This document shows positions 22,272 through 33,598 of a stretch of DNA of 64,000 bases, in pieces. Origin of the DNA: Lucinisca nassula (Eukaryota > Mollusca > Bivalvia > Lucinida > Lucinidae); contig OY757011.1 of assembly GCA_963580285.1 (NCBI GenBank), positions 97,888,678 through 97,952,677 on the forward strand, given 5' to 3'. The position numbers were made by a program, and so were the translations under genes. Position 1 is the stretch's first letter. The number at the start of each line of letters is the position of its first letter. Below the pieces are notes generated by a model. The model was not told the DNA's origin, did not search any database, and worked only from the letters and a program-made list of their open reading frames with translations.

Positions 22272-24146
22272 AGCTCACCTGAGCAAAGCTCAGGGTGAGC
22301 TTTTGTGATCACCTTTTGTCCGTTGTACGTGTGACGTGCGTCGTCAACATTTACCTTGTTAAGACTCTAGATACAACAATTTTGCTTCAATCTCCATGAA
22401 ACTTTACCAGAATGTTTGTCTTGATGATATCTGGGTCAAGTTCGAATATGGGTCATGTCAGGTCAAAAAGTAGGTCAGTAGGTCAAATCATAGAAAAACT
22501 TTGTCAAGACTCTAGAGGCCACAGTTTTGGTCCAATCATCCTGAAACTTGCTCAGAATGATCAGCCTGACAAAATCTTGGTCAAGTTCGAATATGGGTCG
22601 TGTCGGGTCAAAAAGAAGGTCAGCAGGTCAAATCATAGAAAAAACATGTTAACGCTCTAGAGGCCACAGCTTTGGTCCAATCATCCTCAAACTTGCACAG
22701 AATGATCATCCTGACAATATCTCAGTCAAGTTTGAATATGGGTCATGTGGGAACAAAAAGTAGGTCCGTAGGTCAAACCATAGAAAAACCTTGTTAACAC
22801 TCTAGAGGCCACAGTTTTGGTCCAGTCATCCTCAGATTTGCTAAGAATGATCATCCTGACAATATCTCGATCAAGTTCGAATACGGGTCATGTCGGGTCA
22901 AAAAGTAGGTCAGTAGGTCAAATCATAGAAAAAACATTGTTAAGACTAGAGGCCACAGTTTTGGTCCAATCATCCACAGACTTGCTCAGAATGATCATCC
23001 TGACAATATCTTGGTCATGTACGAATATGGGTCATGTGATCATCTTTTGTCTATCGTAAGTGCATTGTGCATTATTCATCATGCGACGTGCGTCGTCAAC
23101 ATTTACCTTGTTCAGCCTCTAGAGACCACAATTTTGCTTCAATCTTCATGAAACTTAACCAGAATGTTTGTCTTGATGATATCTGGGTCCTGGTATATGA
23201 ATGTCATTTGACGTGTCACCAGTAACAATTCTGATTCTGATTCTGAAGTTCGAATATGGGTCATATCAGGTAAAAACTAGGTCCAGGTCTTTGATATTTG
23301 GTATGAAGCTTCATCTAGTGGAGCCCTACCAAGATTGTTCAAATTATAGTGCTGGGGCCAAAAATGACCCGCCCGGCTTATATAGGGAAAATCTTTAAAA
23401 ATCTTCTTCTCTGAAACAGCAAGGCCCAGCTAGGTCATTGATTTTTGGTTTCAAGCTTCATCTTGTGAACCTCTACCAAGATTGTTCAAATTATAGCCCT
23501 GGGGCCAAAAATGCCCCCGCTCCAGGGCCCTTTGGTTTTACATAGACTTATATATGGAAAATCTTGAAAAATCTTCTTCTCTGAAACCACGAAGCCTAGG
23601 TCTTTGATATTTGGTATGAAGCTTCATCTAGTGGACCTCTACCAAGATCATTCAAATTATAGCCCTGAGACCAAAAATGCCCCCACCTCTGGGCCCTTTG
23701 GTTTTACATAGACATATTGGGAAAATCTTTAAAAATCTTCTTCTGTGAAACCACAAGTCCTAGGTCTTGGATATTTCTTGTGAAATTTCATCTAGTGGCC
23801 CTCAATCAAAATTGTTCAAATTATTGCCCTGAGGCCAAAAATGCCCCCGCTCCGGGGCCATTTGGTTTTATATAGGCTTATGTAGGGAATATCTTTAAAA
23901 AAAAATTCTTCTCTGAAACCGCAAGGCCCAGGTCTTTCATATTTGGTGTGTAGCTTTATCTAGTGAACCTTTGCCAAGATTGTTCAAATTATAGCCTTTG
24001 TTGATATTTGGTATGAAGCTTCACCTTTTTAGACCTCCCACAACATTATGCACATTATAGCCCTTGGGTCAATAAAGGCCCTCCCCGGAGCCCACTTGTT
24101 ACTCTATGGATAAGGTGAGTGATCCAGGGCCATCATGGCCCTCTTG
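22272..24146 (+). mobile_element. Helentron-like element with two tandem cores
   Basis: It starts AGCTCACCTGAGC after a T run and ends with a perfect 6-bp hairpin (GGGCCA/TGGCCC, 24127-24141) then CTTG followed by T6. The core has ~140-bp units (22380-23190; TCGAATATGGGTCATGT, AGTAGGTCAGTAGGTCAAA) and ~170-bp units (23270-24100; TTTGATATTTGGTATGAAGC, CCTGGGGCCAAAAATG). It encodes no protein. The structure suits a non-autonomous Helitron/Helentron relative (HINE or 'pearl'-type), by analogy. Confidence 0.75.
23189..23247 (+). repeat. 59-bp LINE-a 3'-tail insertion
   Basis: The Helentron core unit ATATCTGGGTC|AAGTTCGAATATG is split by CTGGTATATGAATGTCATTT...ATTCTGATTCTG, the last bases of LINE-a. 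This is an extremely 5'-truncated insertion or a small templated patch. Confidence 0.7.
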
Positions 24147-25146
24147 TTTTTTCCTTGCTGGATGTGGTGGAGACTTTCACATAGTGAAAATGGTCTCTCT
24201 TTTTGTTTTGCTTGCTGGATGTGGTAGGACTTCCACAGAGTGAAAAAGGTCTCTTTTTTTTTTTTTTGCTTGCTGGAAATGTTCTCTCTCTCTTTTTTTT
24301 TTTTTTGCTTGCTGGATGTGGTAGAGACTTCCACAGAGTGAAAATGTTCTCTCTCTTTTTTTTGCTTGCTGGATGTGGTAGAGACTTCCACAGAGTGAAA
24401 ATGTTCTCTTTTTTTTTTTTTTTTTTTTGCTTTCTGGATGTGGTAGAGACTTCCACAGAGTGAAAATGGTCTCTCTTTTTATTGCTTGCTGGATGTGGTA
24501 GAGACTTCCACAGAGTCAAAATGTTCTCATTTTTTGGCTTGCTATGTGGTAGAGACTTACACAGAGTGAAAATCTTCTCCTTTTTTATTGCTTGCTGGAT
24601 GTGGTAGACTTCCGCAGAGTGAAAATGTTCTCTCTTTTTTTTTTTTTTTTTTCTTTGCTGGAGGTGGTGGGGACTTACACAGAGTGAAAATGTTCTCTCT
24701 TTTTTTTTTTTTTTTTTTTTTCTTTGCTGGATGTGGTAGAGACTTCCACTGAGTGAAAATGTTCTTTTTTTTTGCTTGCTGGATGTGGTGGAGACTTCCA
24801 CAGAGTGAAAATGTTCTCTTTTTTTGCTTGCTGGATGTGGTGGAGACTTCCACAGAGTGAAAATGTTTTCTTTTTTTTTGCTTGCTGGATGTGGTGGAGA
24901 CTTCCAAAGAGTGAAAATGGTCTCTCTTTTTTTTTTTTGCTTTTTGGATGTGGTAGTGACTTCCAAAGAGTGAAAATGTACTGTTTTTTGCTTGCTGGAT
25001 GTGATGGAGACTTCCACAGAGTGAAAATGTTCTCTTTTTTTTGCTTGCTGGATGTGGTGGAGACTTCCACAGAGTGAAAACGGTCTCTCTTTTTTTTTGC
25101 TTGCTGGATGTGGTAGAGACTTCCACAGAGTGAAAATGGACTTTTT
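24147..25146 (+). repeat. Poly-T minisatellite, about 17 units of 50-65 bp
   Basis: Each unit is a variable T run plus GCTTGCTGGATGTGG, TAGAGACTTCCACAGAGTG and AAAATGTTCTCTC. Unit length varies mainly with the T run. Long minus-strand ORFs rich in KKK and TTSSKQKK are a by-product of the period and are not proteins. Confidence 0.9.
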
Positions 25147-25235
25147 TTGGGCTAAATTCTGACTTTAGCACACCACCCAACTGAGGTAATGGCCACGTAT
25201 GACTGACTCAGTATATGAAGATAAATAGATAGCTC
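25146..25235 (+). repeat. ~90-bp repeat, inverse partner of 19648-19741
   Basis: GCTAAATTCTGACTTTAGC, CACCCAACTGAGGTAATGGCC, GACTGACTCAGTATATGAAG, then ATAAATAGATAG. It closes the minisatellite on the right. Confidence 0.65.
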
Positions 25236-25322
25236 AAACTTCACATTTGAATAATGTATTTGAAAACCCCATATTAGGAAAACCAGGGTTAAGAAAGTAC
25301 AGCAGACACTAAGCCTCTGTTA

Positions 25323-26670
25323 CGAGGACTGTTCAAATATGAAAGCAAGTAGAACGTTTTCTCATGCACTAATGCGAAAATCACCTGGAAATAAATATCA
25401 CAGCGTAGAAAAACATTTTACCTATACATTGATACCAAACCTGTTAAAATCCGTGCACTTTAGCCATGTATATCATTCGATAAACACTGTCTACTCTTGT
25501 ATACTAATACAAAACATGGTTGGAAGAAGGTCAGAGTTCCCTGTTGAAATACGGTCCTATGTTAAGAAACGTTGTATTCTTGGTATACGGTGCAAAGACA
25601 TTTTTGATGAAATATGTTCGGTTTATGGGCATAATGAAATGTCTTTTCTGACAGTTTTTCGTTGGTGTAAGAAATTCAGCTGTGGGCTAGGCTCAACAGA
25701 AGATGCACCACATGATCGTCGGCCGAAAAGAGCAACATCTGCCAAGATGGTTGCTAGAGTGAAAGAAATAGTTGCTACCGATGCACGATACACCACAAGG
25801 CAAATAGCTAGTATGGTTGGCATCTCATTAGGAGCAGCTCATACAATTCTGAAACGGGATTTGAAAATGAGAAAGATCTGTGCTAGATGGATTCCCCATC
25901 TGTTGACAGATGAGCAGAATAAGACACGGGTTCAGTGCGACAAGAAGTTGCTTAAAAAGTTTCCAAATTACAATGCACGGTCTTTCTCTAATATCGTCAC
26001 AGGTGACGAGACATTGGTTCACTTTTTTTTGAGCCAAAACGAAAGATTCAGAACAAAATATGGGCAACAAAGTATTACAAAAGACCATGCATTGCAAAGC
26101 GGACCATGAGTGTCAAGAAGGTAATACTAATGTATGCCATATTCTTTTCAAATCAGGGCCCTGCTATTCAGGTTGCTGTGCATAAAGGCAAATCTGTAAA
26201 TGCAAAGTTTTACAAGAATAAAGTTCTTCGAAAATTGAAGAAATATTTCAAAGAACGAAGACCCGCAACTGGTTTGGCCAATGTCAGATTGCTACATGAC
26301 AATGCATCATCGCACAAGGCGTTCATTGTGGAAGACTATCTGAAGCAGGAAAAGGTTGTTGAACTCCCTCACCCCCCGTATTCCCCTGACCTTGCCCCGT
26401 GTGACTTTTTTTTGTTCCCGCAGCTGAAAAAAACCCTTTCTGGTTGAAAATTTGTACAGCCCAAACAGCTCAGTTCTGCAATATTCCAGTGCCTTCATAG
26501 TATACCTCGAAAAGACTACCAAAATGCATTCAATGATTGGATCAGAAGACTGAAAGTTTGTATATCTGTTAAAGGGAAATACTTTGAGGGGACAAAATAA
26601 ATTTTTCATCGAAATCTACCACGGAATCATTTTTATGTGCTTAGCTGCATTCATATTTGAACAGTCCTTG
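25323..26670 (+). mobile_element. Mariner transposon (DD34D) with TIRs and TA target
   Basis: The terminal inverted repeats are CRAGGACTGTTCAAATATGA at 25323 and at the inverse end 26650-26670. TA dinucleotides flank both ends (25321-25322 and 26671-26672). The 1348-bp length and TA duplication fit mariner. The transposase gene inside is broken. Confidence 0.92.
25516..26600 (+). pseudogene. Mariner transposase, frameshifted
   Basis: The enzyme would bind the TIRs and cut and paste the element. From MVGRRSEFPV the frame shows an N-terminal HTH region, a second HTH (TTRQIASMVGISLGAAHTIL, about residues 93-112), RWIPHLL near residue 124 and the first catalytic Asp in VTGDETLVHF (D164). A one-base shift in the T8 run at 26023-26030 moves the frame. 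The continuation has LLHDNASSHKA and PPYSPDLAPCDFFLFP, with exactly 34 residues between the second and third catalytic Asp (DD34D). A nonsense TGA lies at 26445-26447, after which a C-terminal NDWIRRLKVCISVKGKYFEG runs in frame to TAA at 26598. The triad is preserved, but two lesions disable it. Confidence 0.9.
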
Positions 26671-26672
26671 TA

Positions 26673-27932
26673 ACAAAAGTTCATGTTTAGCAATCATGGT
26701 TGATCAGGTGTATCGAAGGAGCAGTTGACTTAATGTTTATGACAGTTTAATCAACATTGAAACAAATTTTCCAAGTCTTGTTTCAATAATAAATTCTATA
26801 TTGAGTGCCTTCTTGGTTGAAGTTCAGTCCATAAGTAATTTATATATCCAAAGTCTGATCTACCAATCATGAATGGGACAGAAATTACCACAAATTGAGA
26901 CAACACACCCATGTGTCATAATGCATTCTTTCCTAGCTGAAACATAAAGTGAAAAAGTCTCTGAAATGAACACCCCCCTAAACCCCACTTTATATAGAGA
27001 ATATGGTGGTTTATGGGGGTATACAATTTTTTCTTATTTCTGTTTCAAGACATATCCCATTTGCTCATATCTCCGTTCACTCTCATATCTCCTTTCACCT
27101 TCTTCTTTGAATAATTTTAAAGTTATGTCACATCAGAATTTCTAGTTAATAACTAACATTGCAACCTGTTTTGAAGAAAATCAGTTTTGATTTACACTTT
27201 TAATTCACACAAATTTCTCACACAAATTGAAATTTGTCACAAAATGCTTAATATTTAAGGGGTACCAAAAAATAATCTCTAACCAGTGACAAGCATGTGA
27301 CTGCATATAAATAGTATCCTCAAATTAAAGTAGTGCACAGTTAAATAAAATACTCGATCATCATGTATATTTTTGTACAAAAAAAAGGTTAAGAAAAATA
27401 TCACAAAAGACCATAGTGAAGTGCCATGAAATATTATCTAAAATTGTCAAGGCATGCTAAGGAAATGATTGGTTAAATGATACTGATAGGCATTAATTAA
27501 TGAAGAAAAGAAACAAGTAATCAACACACTTTCAAGTCCACTTGAAAACAGCTATCTTCAAAATGTTTGCACAATTGTTATGCCAAGATTATGAATCCAT
27601 TTTTTTTTACATAATTCTTTATTTTTCTAAGGGTCAGGGATAGAAAACAGTTAATTCCTTGTCCAGTATTTGCCTTTACAAGAAGGCATTTTTATTATTT
27701 TAAAGTTCACTTTCACCTCTAAAATCCTCAGCTGCTAAAGATAGCTGTTGGAACATGGAATGAACAGTCTCCTTGAGATCACTGCAGGAGATATAATCTG
27801 TAAAAATGTCTGACACCCTATAAACAACTTTAATGAGCCATTACAATTAATTAGAGCAACAGTTTAGGAGGAGAATATGATTTTATCATTCCTCAATGGT
27901 GTTATTGTGAAATGGATCTGAGAAAAAAAAAT
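26673..27932. other. AT-rich sequence with family D and inverted-repeat fragments
   Basis: About 26950-27058 is a half copy of family D (AACCCCACTTTATATAGAG, GGGGGTATACA). Positions 27246-27366 are an inverse match to 30272-30393 (GGTACCAAAAAATAATCTC and following). The terminal 14 bases 27933-27946 are the GGTGGTCATTCACT terminal motif. No gene is seen. Confidence 0.5.
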
Positions 27933-27946
27933 GGTGGTCATTCACT
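27933..27946 (+). mobile_element. TTAA-element terminus (partner 32125-32138)
   Basis: GGTGGTCATTCACT is followed by TTAA and directly by LINE-a sequence. An identical arrangement occurs at 32125-32142. This matches the end of a TIR element with a TTAA target duplication. Confidence 0.6.
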
Positions 27947-29551
27947 TTAAATGCATGTTGTCTGTCTGACAAAAGTTTATTTTCATCAAAGTGGGCCATG
28001 ATGTTTGAGCAGACTATATGTTCAAGCAATTTACACAGAACACAAGTCAGAGACAAAGGGCGATAATTACAGACAAGAGCCCTATCTACTTTTTTGAAGA
28101 GTGGACAGAGGTTTGCTAAGAGCCATTCTTTGGGGATTTCACCCGTATCAAGAGACTGTTGAAACAAGTGTGCAAAAACTGGACATAACTCATTTGCTAG
28201 TTCCTTCAGGACTCTAGGATGAAGCTCATCAGGTCCTAAGGCCTCACTTGGGTTTAAGCCTTGAAGTAACTTGATCACTCCTGCAGCTGATACAACATTA
28301 TTCATGAATGGGGCCGATCTGCCAGTCAATGGAACCTCCATGAACTCAGTTTTATTAAACGCATCATTGAATTGACCAACTAGTTCCTCTGTCCTTTCAG
28401 AGTCTGATTCAGCAACCCCGTTCCCTCCTCTTTTATTAAGAGGCGGGATACCTTGCCTGTCTTTCTTCTGGCTATTGATATATCTGTAGAAGTCCCTTGG
28501 ATTTGCCTTTACATCACCTACCAAGTTATTCACATACAAATCATGCTGATTTTTTATATCAGTCTTGATTTCACGTCTCAAGTTTTCAAATTTTGTCCGG
28601 AGTTTACCACTTCCTGTCCTTTTTGCCTTTGCATGAATCTTATTCCTTCTCCGAATTTTTCTTCTTATCTCTGGTGTGATCCAGGGAACAGAAGATACAG
28701 ACCTACTAGTTTTTGAGGGGATGTGATTTACTGCCGAAGGATGAATGAAAGAAGTTATCAAATACAGACCGAGCATCTGAATGACCATTGAAGTATTTCT
28801 CCTATGCAAATCTGAGTGCATCCTTCCTCATAGTTTCATATTCACCTTTCTGATATGAGTATACCTTCCTCCGAGGTTTCTTGATTGGTGGAATGTGAAT
28901 TTTCAAATATCCAGAGACAATATCGTGATCACTTAGTTTATCTGGTGAATGAATATCTTCAAATTGTCCTGGCAAAGTCGTTAGGATCAGATCCAATGTG
29001 TTCTTATCACGAGTGGGGAAGTTAACAGTTTGTTCCAACCCATGATCGTTCATAATGTCAATTAATATTTGTCCTTCGGACTGACTCAACATTGTGCCTT
29101 GTTTACTGAGCCTGTCGGGCTAAACAATGACTCTGAAATGAGGTCACCTAGAACATGTACAGCCGGGATTGTTTTACCCTTATGCTGTGACTTAATGCAA
29201 TCCATCTGATCTTTAAACAAGTGGAAGTTTTTGACCGTACCATTTGGCATGTTTGGTGGTCGACACCAACTTGCTACGAAGTGGGAAGTTTTTTTTTGCA
29301 AAAACCTTAACCCAGACCGATTCGGTGTCATTTCCCAGTTCCATGAAAGGCATGTGAGGGATGTCTCTGTGAATGAGCAGCATCACCCCACCACCATGGC
29401 AGTTCCTATCTTTTCTATAGATACAGTACTGACAATTTTCAGGGAAAAGCTCAGATGTGGTAATTGAACTGCCAATCTTTGTTTCCTGAATAGCAACAAT
29501 ATGCGGTTGACATGCATCGAGGAAAGCTAAAAGTTCAAGAATTTTTCCTCT
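27947..29551 (-). pseudogene. LINE-a copy 2, 5' half (endonuclease and start of RT)
   Basis: On the minus strand: KILELLAFLDACQPHIVAIQE, GGGVMLLIHRDIPHMPFMEL and HVLGD (endonuclease, 29540-29130, frameshifted), DFPTRDKNTLDLILTTLP (29092-28900), a basic linker with RRNKIHAKAKRTGSGK, then EALGPDELHPRVLKELANEL and NYRPLSLTCVLCKLLEHIV (28821-27960). It stops at CAACATGCATTTAA, and the rest of the same ORF is on the plus strand from 32139. The 5' end is truncated at about 29551. Confidence 0.8.
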
Positions 29552-29552
29552 T

Positions 29553-29801
29553 ATTATCCCCACGTTTTTTGAAGAAAAGTGGGGATATTGTTATCGCCTC
29601 CATCCGTCCATCCGTCCGTCCGTCTGTCCGGCTATCTCCTCCTATACCGTTCATTGGAATTCAACCGAATTTGGTGTGTGAGTTACTTACATGAATGGCT
29701 TCTGCAAGAGCACATTAATTTTTGGACCAGCCCCCAGGGGTCCCTGGAAGAGGTCAAAACGTGGGGATTTGCGATGGCGCGCCATCGACTGCGCGATCTA
29801 G
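29553..29801 (+). mobile_element. Helentron-like short element
   Basis: ATCCCCACGTTTTTTGAAG start, (CCGT)n-type tract, then GCGATGGCGCGCCATCG hairpin, ACTGCGCGAT and CTAG|TT. No coding content. Confidence 0.6.
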
Positions 29802-31168
29802 TTCCATTTATGTTTACTGTTGAACTTTACATTAATAATTCAAATTTATTAAAATAAGAGTTATATGCGGCAATGAAACTGTACCTTGCAAAAGTTTTAA
29901 GGCTCAGTCAAGCTAAGGCACGACAGCATTTTTCCGATAAAAAGTATAACTTACAGTGTAGTGACTATATAGCCCGTGTATATTGGGTCCGTGGCACCCA
30001 AAAACTAGCCTGGAAACCCATAACTCACTTCACCTAAGGTTGAGCAATCCTGCTTTCAATTTTTTGTTGCAAGAATAATTTTCTGCAGATATTTTTTAAA
30101 CATGTGACAAAATGTCTAAGAGAATCTCAAGATTTAAGAAAATAAATATCACATCTGTTTATTCTAGAGCCTTCTAGAAATGCAGGGTGTGCTTGGGGCA
30201 TGTTCTCATAACCCTGTTTACCCAAATTTATTTGATTATCATAAGCAATCAGATTCATTCTATGAATATTATACATGATGATCGAGTATTTTATTTAACT
30301 GTGCACTACTTTAATTTGAGGATACTATTTATATGCAGTCACATGCTTGTCACTGGTTAGAGATTATTTTTTGGTACCCCATAAATATTAAGAAAAGTGG
30401 AGATATTGTTATCGCCTCCATCCGTCCGTCCGTCCGTCCGTCCGTCTGTCCGTCCATCCGTCTGTCCGGCTATCTCCTCCAATACCGTTCATTGGAATTC
30501 AACCAAATTTGGTGTGTGAGTTACTTACATGAATGGCTTCTGCAAGAGCACATGTATTTTTGGACCAGCCCCCAGGGGTCCCTGGAAGAGGTCAAAACGT
30601 GGGGATTTGCGATGGCGCGCCATCGACTGCGCGATCTAGTTTCATTTATGTTTACTGTTGAACTTTACATTAAAATAATGTTACATTTCTACAAACAACA
30701 CATTCAACTATTGCTTTTTAAAATAAAATAATTCAAATTTATTAAAATAAGAGTTATATGCAGCAATGAAACTGTACCTTGCAAAAGTTTTAAGGCTCAG
30801 TCAAGCTAAGCCACGACAGCATTTTTCCGATAAATAGTATAACTTACAGTGTAGTGACTATATAGCCCGTGTATATTGGGTCCGTGGCACCCAAAAACTA
30901 GCCTGGAAACCCATAACTCACTTCACCTAAGGTTGAGCAATCCTGCTTTCAATTTTTTGTTGCAAGAATAATTTTCTGCAGATATTTTTTAAACATGTGA
31001 CAAAATGTCTAAGAGAATCTCAAGATTTAAGAAAATAAATATCACATCTGTTTATTCTAGAGCCTTCTTGAAATGCAGGGTGTGCTTGGGGCATGTTCTC
31101 ATAACCCTGTTTACCCAAATTTATTTGATTATCATAAGCAATCAGATTCATTCTATGAATATTATAGT
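29573..31168 (+). repeat. Direct duplication with ~820-bp offset
   Basis: Positions 29573-30271 and 30394-31168 are almost identical, from GGGGATATTGTTATCGCC through CATTCTATGAATATTATA. They include two Helentron-like ends (CTAG at 29798 and 30636). A 122-bp spacer (30272-30393) is an inverse copy of 27246-27366. The second copy holds an extra ~60 bp near 30675-30735. The near-identity suggests a recent tandem duplication or an assembly haplotype duplication. Confidence 0.85.
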
Positions 31169-31171
31169 GAA

Positions 31172-31438
31172 AATGGAATCTTCCTCCTTATATATTACAG
31201 GAGTCCATTTCAAAATTAAGGGCTGTCAGGTTATTTCCCTCAAAATTTATTAGTAAAATGGTTGAACATTTTGCAAACAGTGCAGGCCCAGATCAGACGC
31301 CACAGCACACGGCGTCTAATCAGGGCTTACACTGTTTGCAAAATGTTCAACCATTTTCCTAATAAATTTTGAGGGAAATAACCTGACAGCCCTTAATTTT
31401 GATACCTCTTTTGGGGTTTTGGGTACTAAATGGGTTAA
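31172..31438. mobile_element. Hairpin MITE, family C
   Basis: Two ~97-bp arms (31207-31302 and 31312-31407) are near-perfect reverse complements with a ~9-bp loop. The centre reads GCAAACAGTGCAGGCCCAGA, TCAGACGCC. The right end is GGTACTAAATGGGTTAA. The left TTAA end is lost. Confidence 0.75.
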
Positions 31439-31459
31439 TCCAGATTAAAGCATAGATTG

Positions 31460-32124
31460 TGGGTACTCATTGAGGTGATTCCTTTGAGTACCCATATTCT
31501 ATGTTTTCATTTTTGCATAAAGTCCTGGATTTTATGCAAACAGTGTACAGGACCGTGTACAACGTGATTAACTGTAGATCAGACAAAGATTACAGAAAAC
31601 AATTGTTTTGTAGGAAAGAACAGATTTTGTTTGTTTGAATTGATGTTTAACATTCCCATCACCTCTATTTAGGGCATTTTGGAGATGCTGCTTCCAATTT
31701 TGTGGGATTTTTACCCGACATTGAGATGAATGCCACCTGGCACCAGACTCAGGAAAAATGTCTTCAAAGTCTTTATTTTCATCCAAAAACATAATGAAGC
31801 CAGTATGTAAGACCGTGAACTGACAGCCTATTTAAGGATTTTTGGGAATGCAAGCTGATTAGAGAGCCTAATTACTTCTCCTTTAGTAGCTACATAGAGA
31901 GACATAGAGCTTCAATGGTCTCCTTGAGGTCAGGAATTGAGGAAACATGTTGGCCGCTGGGATACATTTGGATTACCTTGGGGAAAAATGGCTGCTGCCA
32001 GAAGGCTTCACTGAAACCATTAAATGTTGATTTAATTACCTTAGCAGATTTCAATTGGTAATAAAAGTCAGAGATTAATCATTACAGTAACTTTTTCTTG
32101 CAAATGAAGTAATTATATTTTAAA
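31460..32124. other. Short family D hairpin, SINE E fragment and unassigned sequence
   Basis: A reduced hairpin (TGGGTACTCAT/TGAGTACCCA) lies at 31458-31495. A minus-strand SINE E piece lies at 31626-31740. The remainder up to 32124 is probably the right-hand interior of the TTAA element that ends at 32138. No gene is seen. Confidence 0.5.
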
Positions 32125-32138
32125 GGTGGTCATTCACT
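32125..32138 (+). mobile_element. TTAA-element terminus (partner 27933-27946)
   Basis: GGTGGTCATTCACT followed by TTAA and then LINE-a, an exact match to 27933-27950. Confidence 0.6.
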
Positions 32139-33398
32139 TTAAGAAAAAGCATAGTTGTGAAACTCAGCTGAGCACAGTTATTAATGACTGGGCAAAAATC
32201 TTGGACAATTGGGGGACAGGTGGACACATTCATTCTGGACTTTGAGAAGGCTTTTGACACCCCTCCTCATGAACTTCTTAAATCTAAGTTATTTGGTTAT
32301 GGAATTGGGGGGTGGGGAAGACCCTCAAATGGATAGATTCCTTTCTTTGCTACAGAAAACAGGGTGTTGTTGTTAATGGTGAATCTTCAGAGTGGGCTCC
32401 AGTTTTGTCTGGAGTACCGCAAGGGACTGTTCTTGGTCCTCTATTGTTCTCCCTGTACATCAATGATATTTCCACTGACATTGACTCAGAAATAAGACTG
32501 TTTGCAGACGATTGTGTTTGTTACCAGGAAATTAGAGATACAGATGACTCACTGAAACTTCATGCTGACATAGATTAGGATGTTGGGCCCGAAAATGGGG
32601 CATGAGATTTCAGCTAGTTAAATGCAACATTATTCAGATAACAAGGAAGAGATCTAATAAAGTTGAGGCTTCTTACACCTTAGAGCAAACGGTCCTCGAG
32701 AATGTGGACTCCATTAAATACCTTGGAGTGACAATCACACACAACTTGAGATGGAATACTCATATTAGCAACATGTGTACTAAGGCAAATAGAACTCTTG
32801 GTTTCCTGAGGCGAAATCTTAATCAGTGCCCTCAGGATGTAAAAGAGGCAGCATATAAAGGTCTTGTTTGCCCAGTCTTGGAATATGGTAGTTGAATCTG
32901 GGACCCCAGTGGAGTGGTCCTTAACGAAGAAATTGAGAAAGTTCAGAATAGAGCTGCTAGATTTGTAACAGGCAATTACTGCTTTGAAACTGGGAGCATG
33001 ACTGGAATACTTGGAAAATTAAAATGGGAGTCTCTCAAGAAAAGGAGAAAAGACAGTAGGCTCATCCTTTTAGACAAAGGTCTAAAGGGTGCTGCCAGCA
33101 TTCCAACAGATGGCCTTATTCCCCCAGCTAGACACTGTAGAAATCACCATTCGTTGGCGTTTGAGACCCTTACTGCAAGAACTGACAGTTACATGTATAA
33201 AGAGCCGTTCTTCCCCAGAACCATTAGAGATTGGAATGTCCTTCCCGATTCGATTATTTCGACAGCTGAAAGTGCTGATGATTGTGAAGCTAAATTTACC
33301 TCTTTGGTTAGAGCGAGGGACTGACTTCCCACATCACAGGTCCTGGTGTATGAATGTCATTTGACGTGTCACCAGTAACAATTCTGATTCTGATTCTG
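32139..33398 (+). pseudogene. LINE-a copy 2, 3' half (RT catalytic core to 3' tail)
   Basis: The plus strand continues the ORF of 27947-29551. It has LDFEKAFDTPPHELL (motif A), VLSGVPQGTVLGPLLFSLYI, IRLFADDCVCYQEI (catalytic FADD intact), VKCNIIQITRKRSNK, KYLGVTITHNLRWNTHISN, TLGFLRRNLNQCPQDVKEAA and a C-terminal SFFPRTIRDWNV-like segment. Stop codons and frameshifts occur (for example at 32576 and 32896). The 3' end is GACGTGTCACCAGTAACAAT then ATTCTG repeats, as in CR1-clade LINEs that end in short tandem repeats. Confidence 0.85.
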
Positions 33399-33598
33399 AA
33401 CAGTTTTTGTCAATTTTAACGAGAAACCTAGGCACCTAATATAGACGTTTTCTGCACTTTTGGCATAAATTTGTCAAATTTAGAGGATTTAAGCTGCATT
33501 CAATTCAATTTTTATCAATACACTATTAGAATTTTTCAACCACACTGTGTCAAAATTGACAACTAACATTTAGTTATTGATAAAATTAATTTTCATTA

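Noticed and set aside
24133..25180. Long minus-strand ORFs (up to 294 residues) rich in TTSSKQKK and HFHSVEV
   Set aside because: They are translations of the poly-T minisatellite. Several frames stay open because the unit lacks stops, and there is no domain or codon signal.
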